64,000 nt of DNA. Source: Lantana camara. Its lineage: Eukaryota; Streptophyta; Magnoliopsida; Lamiales; Verbenaceae. The translations under genes were made by a program, and so were the position numbers. The DNA is taken from the NCBI GenBank assembly GCA_037501455.1, contig CM074860.1:23147001-23211000 (forward strand). Direction: 5' to 3'. The notes under the pieces were generated by a model that ran no database searches, had not been told where the DNA came from, and was given only the letters and a program-made list of their open reading frames with translations. Positions 1 through 12,296 of this stretch are shown here, in pieces. Position 1 is the stretch's first letter, and each line of letters starts with the position of its first letter.

Positions 1-1822
1 ACTTTCTTAATTATCTTTCTTGAAGCGTTTCAAGCCACCCAAGAACGCTCTTCTCGAGGCTTGATCCCCTCTCCTTGGTAAAGCTCGAATCTTCAAAACT
101 TCTAACTTGAAGCTCTCTAGAGATAGTCCACCAACTTGACTACAATCTAACTAGTAAGGATGCTAGTTCTCTAGTTAGTGTTTAGGCTTAACCTAGGGTT
201 TAATTTATCTTGGAGAAAGGATGGTGTTCAACACATGAACCAAAAGAATTCAATCACTCTCTAAGGGGAGCATGAGCTCCCCTATATATAGGAAAGAGAG
301 GGGACGGTCGAACCCTAGTCTTTTGGGGCAAGGATTTTGTCCCTCTCTCCTATTACTTGATCATCAAGTAATTCCAACTTTGACTTTGAATTCTAATTCA
401 AATCAACTTTTAAGAGAGCTAAAAATACCCAAACTCCTTTTGGATAATTTTATACTTTATTTATTAAATAAATAAATAACTTATTTTATCTAATTAATTA
501 ATTCATAATTAATTAACTAGATTATTTTTCTCCCAAATTAGACTTTCTTTTTAATTCAAAATTAAACCAAAGTCTATTAAATAATTAACACATTTAATTA
601 TTTAATATTTAATCAAATAAACACGTGTGGCACACGTGTCCCAATGACACGTGTCCAGTCACGTGACCCACACGTGTGGTTTCACACGTGTGGGACCCTC
701 CAGGCCCGATTAACTTGTTTAATCATTTTAAAGCCTTAACTGATGTAACCAAGTTGTTGTGTGTGACCCTCTAGGTTCTCAATTCAATTAGAAGTGACCC
801 TAATTAATTAATCAGTCCACATATTAAATGACCATAGTCTAGCAACAGGTGTTTAACCCCTAGCTGAATTGGAATGTTTGGATTCGACATAACCTTTAAG
901 TCATCGATTCATGTGAGATACTATCCTCCTACTTACTATCTCTCAACCAAGATCTAGGGTAAGGGAACAATCAGAACCCTAATAATCTGGTCTGAAAGCT
1001 AAGTGCATTTCATATCCATTTGATCTCAATCCAAGAAACCCCTTTCTTGATGTCTTGATCTACGGCCTTGGCCAAGGACTCCATATGGCATATGAATGAC
1101 TTACACAATAAGAGATCACCTTGTAAATGCAAGTGTAGGTCTTTTCTTGATTCTCATTCACTTTCATGAATCACTTGTGCAGCCCCAGCATAAGCCTTGA
1201 ATCAGTTGTCTAAGGCGACACCCTTTAAAGCTTACACATAAGACTACAGAGTCAACTCATAAAGTGACAAGGAACCTCAAGTCTAAGGATCAATTAATCA
1301 CATCAAAGACTCGTGAGATATTTCCTAATCTGGAAGTTTCCATTTCCTGAAATAGAAGCTTCCTTTCCCATTTAGGAATCTTCTCACACGGGGCACCTCA
1401 GTGAACTTACTTATTGAAGTAAGCACCCTCATGTATCACGCACGTATCATCTATACACTTTGCTCCTCCATGAAACAAGGTGGTCCTTCTTAAGGGTATG
1501 ATCCCACAAGCAAGCCTTAGAGGAGTCAGGTTGACACTCCCACTGTCTGTAGGACTCATCGGCTTGGAGTATTTTACTAATCATGACTTATGTGAAATAG
1601 GGCTCGTTTCATGAACCATTTCACCTAAATGGTAGAGTCCTAAAGTCATCAGGATTAGAGGAGTTCTCATACATGCACAGCTAAAGTAAACACATACCAA
1701 ACAAGAGCATATAAAGAAGTGTTGCCTGAATTCGTTATTTCATTCAAAGATTGTTTGTGATTACAATAAGGAAAAGTATAAAGCGGATATACTATCGGCT
1801 TTCTAGGGCACTATTCCTAACA
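1..1822 (-). repeat. 3' LTR of copia A (truncated by window edge)
   Basis: Direct repeat of 7967-9894: window base 30 corresponds to about base 8100. It ends TAACA at 1822, directly followed by the polypurine tract (pyrimidine-rich on the plus strand). It contains the TATA-like palindrome CCTATATATAGG near 272-283 and an ACGT-core motif array at 621-693. No protein is encoded; the small ORF at 272-475 is chance. Confidence 0.95.
621..693 (-). promoter_or_regulatory. LTR G-box/ACGT motif array (copy A, 3' LTR)
   Basis: Six ACGT-core motifs (CACGTGTG, ACACGTGT, GACACGTG, TCACGTGA, CACGTGTG, CACACGTG) fall within about 73 bp. ACGT cores are the recognition core of plant bZIP and bHLH factors (ABF, PIF classes). 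The array lies about 340 bp upstream, in the element's own sense, of the TATA-like CTATATATAG at 272-283, so it is positioned as an LTR enhancer. It is conserved in the other LTRs of this family. Binding is inference. Confidence 0.65.
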
Positions 1823-1835
1823 ATCTCCCACTTGC
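1823..1835 (-). other. Polypurine tract of copia A
   Basis: On the minus strand this reads GGCAAGTGGGAGAT immediately before the 3' LTR (TGTTAGG...). It is the expected plus-strand DNA priming site. The same sequence sits next to the LTR in B (23759-23772) and C (61414-61427). Confidence 0.85.
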
Positions 1836-1838
1836 CCT

Positions 1839-4800
1839 TCAAAGCCATTCTAAAGCTACTCTAAGTCCCATCTTCTGAAGATGACCTTCGAAAGCTTCAC
1901 GGCTAAGGGGTTTAGTAAGTGGATCTGCCACGTTCTCTGCTGATGTGACCCTCTCAATTTACACATCTCCTCTTTTGATAATATCACGGATTAGGTGATA
2001 CTTCCTCATAATGTGCTTGGTCCGTTGGTGAGATCTTGGTTCTCTTGCTTGAGCAACCGCCCCAGTGTTGTCACAAAACACAGTAATGGGGTCTTTCATG
2101 CTAGGAACAACATTCAACTCTTAAATGAAGTTTCTAATCCAAACACCTTCCTTAGCTGCATCATTTGCTGCTAAGTATTAGGCCTCAGTGGTCGAATCTG
2201 CAGTGGTTGTTTGCTTGGAACTCTTCCAACTCACTGCTCCGCCGTTTAGGCAGAAAATGTATCCTCACATTGACTTAAAATCATCTAAGTCAGATGCAAA
2301 GCTTGCATCGCAGTATCCTTCGACAGTAAGATCTTTCTGACCTCCATAAACTAAGAATAAATCTTTATTACTTTTCAAGTACTTAAGAATATTCTTCACG
2401 GCAGCCCAGTGACCATCTCCAGGGTCAGATTGGAAACGACTTGTTACACTAAGTGCATAAGCTACATCCGGTCGAGTACATAACATTGCATACATTATGC
2501 TACCTATTGCTGATGCATAAGGTGTATGAGTCATTCTTTCCTTCTCAAGGTTAGACTTAGGGCACATCTTCTTAGAGAGAGATGTTCCTACACTCATAGG
2601 AAGGTTTTTAACCTTTGCTGACTCCATATTGAATCTCTTCAATACTTAGTCAATGTACATCGATTGTGATAGTCCTATTAACCTTCTAGATCTATCTCGA
2701 TAGATTTTGATTCCAAGAATATAGGAAGCATCACCAAGATCTTTCATCTCGAATTGGTTTGATAACCATAACTTAGTTACTTTCATGTCATCCTTCGAAT
2801 TCCCAATAAGAAGGATGTCATCAACATAAAGCACTAAGAATTGCACTGAGGTCTCCAATTCCTTTCTATGCACACATGATTCATTCGAAATTTGAATGAA
2901 GCCAAACGCTTTGACTGATTCATGAAATCGAATGTTCCAATTCCTAGAAGCCTGTTTCAATCCATAGATTGATCTTTGGAGTTTGCAAACCTTTTGCTCA
3001 CTCCCACTGAATGTGAAACCTATGGGTTGCTCCATATAAATGTCTTTATCAATGTCACCATTGAGAAAGGCAGTTTTCACATCCATTTGCCATATCTCAT
3101 AGTCATAATATGCAGCAATGGCAAGCATGATCCGAATAGACTTTTGTATTGTAACTGGTGAAAAGGTTTCATCAAAGTCTACGCCGGGTCTTTGAGTGAA
3201 TCCTTTTGCAACCAGTCTTGCTTTGTAGGTTGCAATGCTTCCATCAACTCCAAGCTTTCTCTTAAAGATCCATTTGTAACCTATGGGTTTGACCCCATCA
3301 GGCAAATCTACCAAGGTCCAAACTTGGTTGGAGTTCATGGAATCCATTTCGGACTTCATGACTTCTATCCACTGTTCAGAGTCAGAATCTGAAAGTGCCT
3401 CCTCATATGTTAAAGGATCATTATCCTTTTGAGAGATCTCATGGAAGAATCCATACCATCTCTCCGGCTGTATAGGAGCGTGTTCAGAACGCCTTAGAGG
3501 AGGATTTACATGTGTATCGAAATTCGTGATTGGTTGTTGTTGATCAGAAGGGGACGTTTCTTCAGTGGGTGGCGTGGGGTCACTTTGCACTTCCTCTAAT
3601 TCTATGATCTTACCTTTCTTTTCTTTTAGGAACGGTTCCTCCAGAAAAGTGGCATTTCTGGAAACAAACACCTTTTGCTCAGATTAATCATAGAAGTAGT
3701 ATCCTATGGATTCCTTAGGATAACCTACACAGTAGCATAAACTAGAACGAGACTCTAACTTATCTCCCACTATCCTCTTCACGTAAGCAGGACAACCCCA
3801 AATGCTCAAGTAAGAATAACTAGGGATTTTACCATGCCATATTTCATAGGGCGTTTTAGGGACTGACTTAGAGGGAACTAGATTCAAAATCTTGCTGCAC
3901 TTTCTAGGACATAACCCTAGAAAGAAGGTGGTAAGTTAGTGAAACTTATCATGGAACGAACCATATCAAGTAGAGTTCGATTCCTTCTCTCAGAAACTCC
4001 ATTAAGTTGAGGAGTTCCCCGAGGAGTCCACTGAGAGATAATCCCATTATCTTTGAGATGATTAAGGAATTCTTCACTAAGATACTCGCCTCCTCGATCA
4101 GATCGAAGTACTTTGATCTTGTGACCAGTTTGGTTCTCAACCTCCTTTTGAAATTCTAGGAACTTCTCAAAAGCTTCAGATTTATACTTCATTAAGTATA
4201 CATAACCATACCGACTAAAGTCATCAGTAAAGGTTATGAAATACTGATGATTGCTTCTAGTGCTTACACTGAGCGGTCCACAAACATCAGAATGGATCAA
4301 ATCCAAGACCTTAGTGGCACGTTCCATAGTTCCTTTAAAAGGAACTTTGGACATCTTTCCTTTGAGACAGGACTCGCAAGAAGTTAACTCTTTGAGATCA
4401 TTTTCAGAGAATGATCCTAAAGTGCTTATCTTGGTAATTTTGTTCTTGGAAATGTGTCCTAATCTAGCGTGCCATAAGGGAGCTAAAACTTTGTCATCTC
4501 TCTTACGCTTAGTTTCTCGTTGTATATTCATAATATTGATATTTTGAGTTAGATAAAGTCCATTACTTAGAGTACCGATGTGAACGGAAGAGTTGTTCAG
4601 TTTGATAAAGTATTTACCATTCTTAATATAAGTTTCATAACTTTCACAATCTAAAATTGGAACTGAAATTATATTACGAATAATGCTCGGTACATAAAGG
4701 ACTTTATTTAAGACTAACTCAAAACTACCTAAATCCAATCTAATTGTGCCTAAAGCTCGAGCTTCAACATTTGAGCCATTGCCGATCTTCAAGACACATT

Positions 4801-5740
4801 CTCCTTCTCTGAGTTGTTGGACTTCATTTAGCATCCGTACATCATTACAGATATGAGCTCCACAACCGGTATCAAGTACCCAAGAACTAGAATTAATAGA
4901 AAGATTTACTTCAACGAGAACCATACCTTTCTTTAGAGTAGCCTTGTACTCTGGGCAGTTTCTCCTCCAATGTCCTGCTTTGCCACAATGGAAGCAAACA
5001 TCCTCTTTCTGATCACGCTTCTTCTTTTGGGCCTTCCCCTTCGAAACGCCACCAGTGGGCCTAAGGGGTTTCTTCTTCTTCTTTTGGGCTTTCTTACCCT
5101 TACCTGTAGAAGGCCCAGAAGAGAAAGATGGAGCATTCACCATCAGAACCTTATTGTCCTTCTTGATCGTGCTTTCAGCAGTCACAAGCTGACTAATCAG
5201 CTCAACTACAGTAGCACCAGCATGATTCATATTGAAGTTAAGGACAAATGGGTTGAATGATGGTGGGAGCGAAGCTAGCAACAAATCCACTGAAAGCTCA
5301 TCTTTCAGTGGCATGTCCATGGAAGCAAGTTTCTCAGTAAGGGCGAGAAACTTGAGTCCATATTCATGGACACTTGAACCTTCCCTCATTCTCAAGTGGA
5401 ACAATTCCTTTGAAGTGTTATACCTTGTAACACTTTCATGAGGGAGGTAAAGTTTCTCTAAGTGGTCGTAAATCTCCCAAGCGAATTCCATGGCCTCATG
5501 TTGCCTTTGCAAGCCAACATAAGGCAACGGGCTTGGAGATTATCATCCTTCCACTTCTGGATCGCATCCCGCTCGGCCCGAGTGGGAGCCTCCCCTTCGG
5601 GACTAGGCTCCCCTTCGAAGAGAACATAAGTTCTCTTCTCAGAATCTAAAATGATTTTTAGATTCCTCAGCCAATCAGAATAGTTGGGACCAGTCAACTT
5701 GTTTGACTCGAGGAATGATACAAGAGGGTTTGGTTGCCAT
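1839..5740 (-). pseudogene. Copia A gag-pol, multiply disrupted
   Basis: Order on the minus strand: gag, CCHC zinc knuckle, protease, integrase, reverse transcriptase, RNase H. Gag domain, CCHC knuckle (CFHCGKAGHWRRNC), protease (LDTGCGAH), integrase core (SDRGGEYL), RT (MDVKTAFLNG, YVDDILLIG) and RNase H (YCDASFASD) are all recognisable. Compared with B the lesions are: a 2-nt deletion just after the ATG at 5740; a 16-nt deletion near 5513; a Trp-to-TAG stop at 3917-3919; a 1-nt deletion near 3890; a Gln-to-TAA stop at 3684-3686; a TAA at 2646-2648; and a Ser-to-TGA stop at 2265-2267. It is therefore dead as an autonomous element. A keeps AAAA in the RT A-run where B has AAAAA, so that particular frameshift is absent here. 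Confidence 0.93.
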
Positions 5741-7950
5741 TTCAAAACACGTAGAGAATCATAGAATCTACGACCTAAATGGTAAAACAGAGAACTAGTG
5801 ACCATGCTGAATTATAACGATATACAAAAGATAAGGTCTTTAATCTAATGTAGCTCCCACTATTTTTCAAAGATCTATAATTCCCAAAGATCTAAGAGGA
5901 ACGCGTTTCCCAATGGGTACTAAGATCCTAAGCATTTTACCTCGAACCCACGACTCACGGACATTCTAAGTAAAACCCTAGGTAGATACAACTTACCAAT
6001 TCTAACACCTTTAGAATTCTTAGTAATTATTTTTGCATCACCTATCTTTCAATATGGACCCACGACTCGTGCGACATCCATATTTACTTAGGCGTTAAGC
6101 TAGGCCCATCAATCATAAGATCATGATCAAAACTTAGTTCGAACGACCCACGACTCGCGGACATCGCCCTTGCCAAAGTTGACCATGAAATATTGACCAT
6201 TTAAAATGATCAATTAGGTAACGAAGAACTAATAAGCTCCACTAGTTATCCCACGACACGCGGACAATAACTAGCTTCACTTACTAAACTTAAAACCTAT
6301 TGATGGAATGCTAGGAATTTAATTCAAAATTTGCACCTCGAATCAAACACCTATTTATTCGAAATTAGCTTAATATTTAATGGGAATTTTCGAATTAACC
6401 GGAGAGTTGTCCGGTTCGACCTCACCAACATATATGTTATCCAATTTTAATTAGTCTTGATTAATGCAAGTACACTTAAATGCATTTCACACAAGCACTT
6501 AGCAGATAACATGTCCTAGCATGATACTAACATGTGATGATCATGGGTTCTACCTATCTTTTGCGTGATATGTGGGAGCCACTCCACAATCACAAGTTCT
6601 AACATACATGCCACATAAACAGTTTAAATCACATAAGGGAAAGCAGTAACAAAATACGAGCCCTGACCCTATTACATTTTACAATTGAGATTCCCCTCTC
6701 TAACATTTTGAGGGGTCTTCACTTATGGCCTCCTTGTTACTTGAATGTGGTCCATCTTACTCCATGGGTCCATTGTCTCCAAAATGAAAATAAAACCTCA
6801 CCACCTATTCTACTCTCAAAATTATAATAAAAAGAAAAAGACATAAAGTAATAAGGCTCAATCTTCATATTGGCCTTAGACAATTACACGGGGCATACCC
6901 CGGCCTCAAAAACAGTAATATGGAAAGCCACATAATAAATCACATAACAGTACGCACATAAGTGAGGCTCCAATCTCAATTGAAAAACGCAACTATAGGG
7001 CTCCAACCCCAATTTAAGCCATCCATGTGCATAAATTAAAACCATACATAAGTCTAAACCCATGATCACCTAACATGCATAAATTGCAAGAATTTAAATT
7101 TAACCAATAAATTAAAATTCTCGCTTTAAGCTCTAATAGCTTAACACACGACTTAGATGCAATTCTTTTTCAAGAGCCTTTTCAATAAAACCCGAAAAAC
7201 AATAAACTAATAAAATTCCAATTAATTTCTGAAAATTAATAATTTTATTCTTTCAATATTTTCAGAAAATTAAGTTTGCAATTTTTTTTTTCAAAATTTA
7301 AATCGATCAATTTCTCAAAAATCTCAATTTAATCAAAATTTTAAAATAATTTTATTTTAGCAAAACTGATTTCAAAAGATAAAATTAAAATAAAATTAAA
7401 TGGGATTTTAAGGACCGAAAACACGAAACACGAAAACACGGGCCCGGGACGACGTGGGATCGCCCGCCTGCTGCGCACCAGTTGCGCGCACAGCCGGCAG
7501 CGATTGCCGCGCGCCCTTGCGAACGGCGTGGGCGGGCAGTCCCGCACGTCCCCGGGCGGACGCTCCCGCAGGGTTGTGGGAGCGGCAGGCAGGCGCGCCT
7601 AGGACGGCCTCCCACGCGGTTGCGGGAGGGCTGGGCGGCGGCGACGGGGCCTGGGCGTGCGACGTGCTAGCACGTCTAAGCTCGTCTTTTTCGTGTTCCG
7701 TTTCGTATTTTGGGTTTCTCCAAAACCCGGTTCAATCCAAAATTAAGAAAAATACGATTTAAATAGATTTCAATCAAAACGGTTTTCAAAAACACAATTT
7801 AAGAAAACAGTTTCAGAAATTCAAGAAAAATTACAGTTTCATAATTCAGACTTTCTAAAATAACTCATGAATACCTAATTCGCATCTAAGCCTAAAAATT
7901 TCTACCAAATTCAGAATAATTGAGACGAATCAGAAACACAATTAACGAGG
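5741..7950 (-). other. Copia A untranslated leader
   Basis: About 2.2 kb lie between the PBS and gag without a supported gene. It holds four copies of a motif reading CCCACGACTCGCGGACAT or close on the plus strand (5947-5964, 6059-6077, 6147-6164, 6250-6266) and a GC-rich island at 7441-7658. Both recur in B and, diverged, in C. ORFs across the GC island (7385-7762) are composition artefacts and are not conserved between copies. Confidence 0.75.
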
Positions 7951-7964
7951 TGGCTCTGATACCA
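7951..7964 (-). other. Primer-binding site of copia A (tRNA-iMet)
   Basis: The minus strand reads TGGTATCAGAGCCA two bases inside the 5' LTR. This matches the complement of the plant initiator tRNA-Met 3' end used by most plant copia elements. It fixes the element's orientation and the LTR boundary at 7967. Confidence 0.92.
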
Positions 7965-7966
7965 CT

Positions 7967-9894
7967 TGTTGGAAAACGGAATCAGAAAAGCTACGGAAAT
8001 TTAAAAATTTTCCAACAAAAGGATCTTGGACTCGCAATCGTGTATACAAATTCGTAGAGATTAGAAACTTTCTTTCTTAATTATCTTTCTTGAAGCGTTT
8101 CAAGCCACCCAAGAACGCTCTTCTCGTGGCTTGATCCCCTCTCCTTGGTAAAGCTCGAATCTTCAAAACTTCTAACTTGAAGCTCTCTAGAGATAGTCCA
8201 CCAACTTGACTACAATCTAACTAGTAAGGATGCGGGTTCTCTAGTTAGTGTTTAGGCTTAACCTAGGGGTTTAATTTATCTTGGAGAAAGGATGGTGTTC
8301 AACACATGAACCAAAAGAATTCAATCACTCTCTAAGGGGAGCATGAGCTCCCCTATATATAGGAAAGGGAGGGGACGGCCGAACCCTAGTCTTTTGGGGC
8401 AAGGATTTTGTCCCTCTCTCCTATTACTTGATCATCAAGTAATTCCAACTTTGACTTTGAATTCTAATTCAAATCAACTTTTAAGAGAGCTAAAAATACC
8501 GTAACTCCTTTTGGATAATTTTATGCTTTATTTATTAAATAAATAAATAACTTATTTTATCTAATTAATTAACTAGATTATTTTTCTCCAAAATTAGACT
8601 TTCTTTTTAATTCAAAATTAAACCAAAGTCTATTAAATAATTAACACATTTAATTATTTAATATTTAATCAAATAAACACGTGTGGCACACGTGTCCCAA
8701 TGACACGTGTCCACTCACGTGACCCACACGTGTGGTTTCACACGTGTGGAACCCTCTAGGCCCGATTAACTCGTTTAATCATTTTCAAGCCTTAACTCAT
8801 GTAACCAAGTTGTTGTGTGTGACCCTCTAGGTTCTCAATTCAATTAGTAGTGACCCTAATTAATTAATTCACTAATTATTTAATCAGTCCACAGATTAAA
8901 CGACCATAGTCTAGCAACAGGTGTTTAACCCCTAGCTGAATTGGAATGCTTGGATTCGACAGAACCTTTAAGTCATCGATTCATGTGAGATACAATCCTC
9001 CTACTTACTATCTCTCAACTAAGATCTAGGGTAAGGGAATAATTAGAACCCTAATAATCTGGTCTTAAAGCTAAGTGCATTTCATATCCATTTGATCTCA
9101 ATCCAAGAAACCCTTTTCTTGATGTCTTGATCTACTGCCTTGGCCAAGGACTCCATATAGCATATGAATGACTTACACAATAAGAGATCACCTTGCAAAT
9201 GCAAGTGTAGGTCCTTTCTTGATTCTCATTCACTTTCATGAATCACTTGTGCAGCCCCAGCATAAGCCTTGAATCAGTTGTCTAAGGCGACACCCTTTAA
9301 AGCTTACACCTAAGACTACAGAGTTAACTCATAAAGTGACAAGGAACCTCAAGTCTAAGGATCAATTAATCACATCAAAGACTCGTGAGATATTTCCTAA
9401 TCTGGAAGTTTCCATTTCGTGAAATAGAAACTTTCTTACCCATTTAGGAATCTTCTCACACGGGGCACCTCAGTGAACTTACTTATTGAAGTAAGCACCC
9501 TCATGTATCACACACGTATCATCTATACACTTTGCACCTCCATGAAACAAGGTGGTCCTTCTTAAGGGCGTGATCCCACAAGCAAGCCTTAGAGGAGTCA
9601 GGTTGAGAGTCCCACTGTCTGTAGGACTCATCGGCTTGGAGTATTTTACTAATCATGACTTATGTGAAATAGGGCTCGTTTCATGAACCATTTCACCTAA
9701 ATGGTAGAGTCCTAAAGTCATCAGGATTAGAGAAGTTCTCATACATGCACAGCTAAAGTAAACGCATACCAAACAAGAGCATATAAAGAAGTGTTGCCTT
9801 AATTCGTTATTTTATTCAAAGATTTTTTGTGATTACAATAAGGAAAAGTACAAAGCGGATATACTATCGGCTTTCTAGGGCACTATTCCTAACA
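7967..9894 (-). repeat. 5' LTR of copia A
   Basis: 1928 bp, bounded by TGTTGG at 7967 and TAACA at 9894, and a direct repeat of 1-1822. ACGT-core array at 8677-8749; TATA-like CTATATATAG near 8352. The flank at 9895 is gypsy-like LTR DNA, so A appears to have inserted into an older element. Confidence 0.95.
8677..8749 (-). promoter_or_regulatory. LTR G-box/ACGT motif array (copy A, 5' LTR)
   Basis: Same arrangement as at 621-693: six ACGT cores in about 73 bp, about 320 bp upstream of the TATA-like box in element orientation. Because this is the transcribing 5' LTR, this copy would have driven element A. Confidence 0.65.
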
Positions 9895-12296
9895 TCCGAA
9901 CCATAGCGAACGGGAGACCAACTCACTCATTAAGCCAGGCGGAGCTAACTAAAACTAACTCAGAGTGCCCTCACGGCCCCATCAAAACAAAAAGTGATCA
10001 AATCCCAAGTATTCAAGTCATACATATACAAAAATAACAAGAAGTGTATGTGGAATGCATCTAACCAGACCTAGACCGACAAGTGTACAGCGCAGACACA
10101 CTTTTCCACCTAGCTCAAGGTCAAGAGAGCACATGAAACTGAAAGATAAAACGAGGGGTCAGTCAACTGATTGAGTGAGGGGGCTAACGCACACCCACAC
10201 ACTATATATATATAGCATAACACGTAACAAAAGTGGATTTATGAACCGGAATAGGTTTTGCAAACCAAAACATTTCAAAACAAACCTATATACTTAAAAC
10301 CATTTTCATAAACTCTATTCCAATTCATAATTCCCATTACAATACATATCACATACTCGACGAGAACGAGCTTCCAACCTTTGTTCCTCATATCAAATTA
10401 AAACATAAATCAGAAACATATCCATCCTCAACTCCAATGATAGAAGAGCCACGCGCGTAGATCTATCCATTCATAACTTTTAACAAACTCACACGGGGTA
10501 GCTAACCCACATTGTGTCCTCCTCGGCTTTCACACCGAAGGCATCAAAATACCACGCCTTCCCTAGCTCCCGGGGTTGCACGTGATACCTTGGATGGAGA
10601 CAATGCACAGGCCGGGCCTCGACGGCCCAATATCGTCCCGGGGATTCCTTACCTATAGCTCCTTGGATCCACATTCACATATACATATCATATACCAATC
10701 TTTCATGGCAAAACTCGTTACCGAACTTGAACAAATTAAAACTTTGCAAAATTGCTTAAATATGCCTTCATAATTAACTTTTCTAAAACAAACTTGTTTC
10801 ATAAGATCATGAACATATCATATACAACACTTATTTAATTATATATATAATATATAATCGCATGCATTGCTCAAAAATGTCACATAAAGGCTTTAGGTCA
10901 ATAACTATACAAATCCTAAACCTCACCTTGTGCTTAAGAGTGAAAGGAAGTGGAAGTGAGCAAGGCTATATCTCGGGCTCGTCAACGGCAACCTCGTCTG
11001 AAAAAAACACGAGAACCCAAGACTTAGACTCTATATGGACTAAATACGATGTACAGCAAAATGTAAAGTATGCATAAGATGTAATGCAAGTCACTTAATA
11101 AATAAAATGCATTCATTTAGCCAAACAAATACGCAATAGTCCAATCTCACGGATAAACAAGTTATACGGCAAGTTAGAAGTGCAAAAAAATATCAAATTA
11201 TCAAGCATATAAGACATATAAAAGCATTTAAGAAGCAACGGAATCAAACTAGGAAAGTTGAAAAATCACAAAACGGACAGCGGCCCCGAAAACTGTAGTT
11301 TGGAACAAATGAAGAAGTTCCAAATGGGCGTTTCAAAGGCTACTGCCTCCCCCCTCGAAGGCTGGAACGGTCGTTTCCATTTTAGTACAAAACTCGGAAC
11401 GGCCATTCCGAGACCTAGACTTGTCTTTCCCGTGCGGCGAAATGGTCGTTTCCTATTTTCAATGACGGTCGAAACGGCCGTTTCGCCTGCGCCTGGAGCG
11501 TAGGTCAGTTCTCGAAAAACAAGGGAACGAAGCAAATTTGGCCAGTCATGGCCAAAACTCAAACAAATCAATCCAACTTCATATATTATCATAAATATCA
11601 TGTAAGGATCACATATACATGCTTAAAACTCGAGAAAAACAAGAATCGAAACCATATTGATTAAAACCCAAATAAGAAGAAATTCAAGCTCAAACAAGGT
11701 ATCTTGCATTTAATCCACACACCAAGCAAATTCATGCAATAAATACAATAAAAGCAATATATATAACTCATATATGGGGTCAAGTTTTAATTATATAAAT
11801 CCAAGATCACATATTCATCAAAATGGCCAAACCCTCACTATTCAAGAGGTTAATCAAATAAACTCATACACACCACCATAACTCAAGATTCAAGCATGAA
11901 ATTAAAGAGCACATCGTGGGGATTCCAAAACTTACTCAAGCTCGAGAAAAGGTGGAGAATCGAGTGAGATATGGGCTTGAGAAGGATTAATCAAAGTTGA
12001 AAGGGTTTGGAGCTTTCTTGGCTGCTGCTTTGTTACGTGAAATGAAGAGAAGAAGAAAGGCTAAACCGGTTCGGTTCAGGGCACGAGTTTGGTTCAAGGT
12101 TTTTCGACTCAGTTGATTCGGTTTAAAAGGTTTAGGGTCTAATAATTCACAATTCATATAATTTCAAATAATTCAAATACACAATTAATTCAAATAAATT
12201 CAATTAAGTTCATATGAGTTCATATAATTAAAGTAAAACGTAATTAATAATTAAATCATACAATTACTTGTCCGACTGTCGAACGGGGTATCACAG
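9895..12296 (-). repeat. Gypsy-type LTR fragment, minus orientation
   Basis: No coding sequence is seen. The right end reads, on the minus strand, TGTGATACCCCG, a start motif shared with many plant Ty3/gypsy (Del/Tekay-type) LTRs. The segment near 10150-10200 on the minus strand resembles the U5-like stretch at 13025-13080 (a 'TAGCCCC TCACTCA ... CTGACC' pattern), but inverted. The left side is interrupted by copia A. The short ORFs at 10489-11601 are not supported. The family assignment is tentative. Confidence 0.55.

Larger units (their letters stand above)
1..9894 (-). mobile_element. Copia element A (degenerate full-length, left end outside window)
   Basis: Ty1/copia LTR retrotransposon read on the minus strand: 5' LTR at 7967-9894, PBS 7951-7964, leader 5741-7950, gag-pol 5740-1839, PPT 1823-1835, 3' LTR 1822-1. 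The LTR ends are TG...CA. It is the same family as element B (21827-31954), to which it aligns nearly along its whole length, and as element C (51010-63166). The target duplication cannot be tested because the left LTR begins before base 1 (about 100 bp missing). Its two LTRs differ by many substitutions and by indels of about 11 and 16 bp, so it is older than B. Coding capacity is lost through stops and frameshifts. Confidence 0.95.

Noticed and set aside
5947..6266. Regularly spaced 18-nt repeats resembling a CRISPR array
   Set aside because: Plant nuclear DNA, spacing 88-112 bp, imperfect repeats, inside a retrotransposon leader and present in all family copies.
7385..7762. Overlapping GC-rich ORFs on both strands
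   Set aside because: They lie in the variable GC island of the copia A leader, are not conserved in B, and are Arg/Ala/Pro-rich composition artefacts.
11258..11601. ORFs around the 'CGGTCGTTTCC' stretch
   Set aside because: Within a gypsy-type LTR remnant; short, opposite-strand overlapping frames with no family resemblance.
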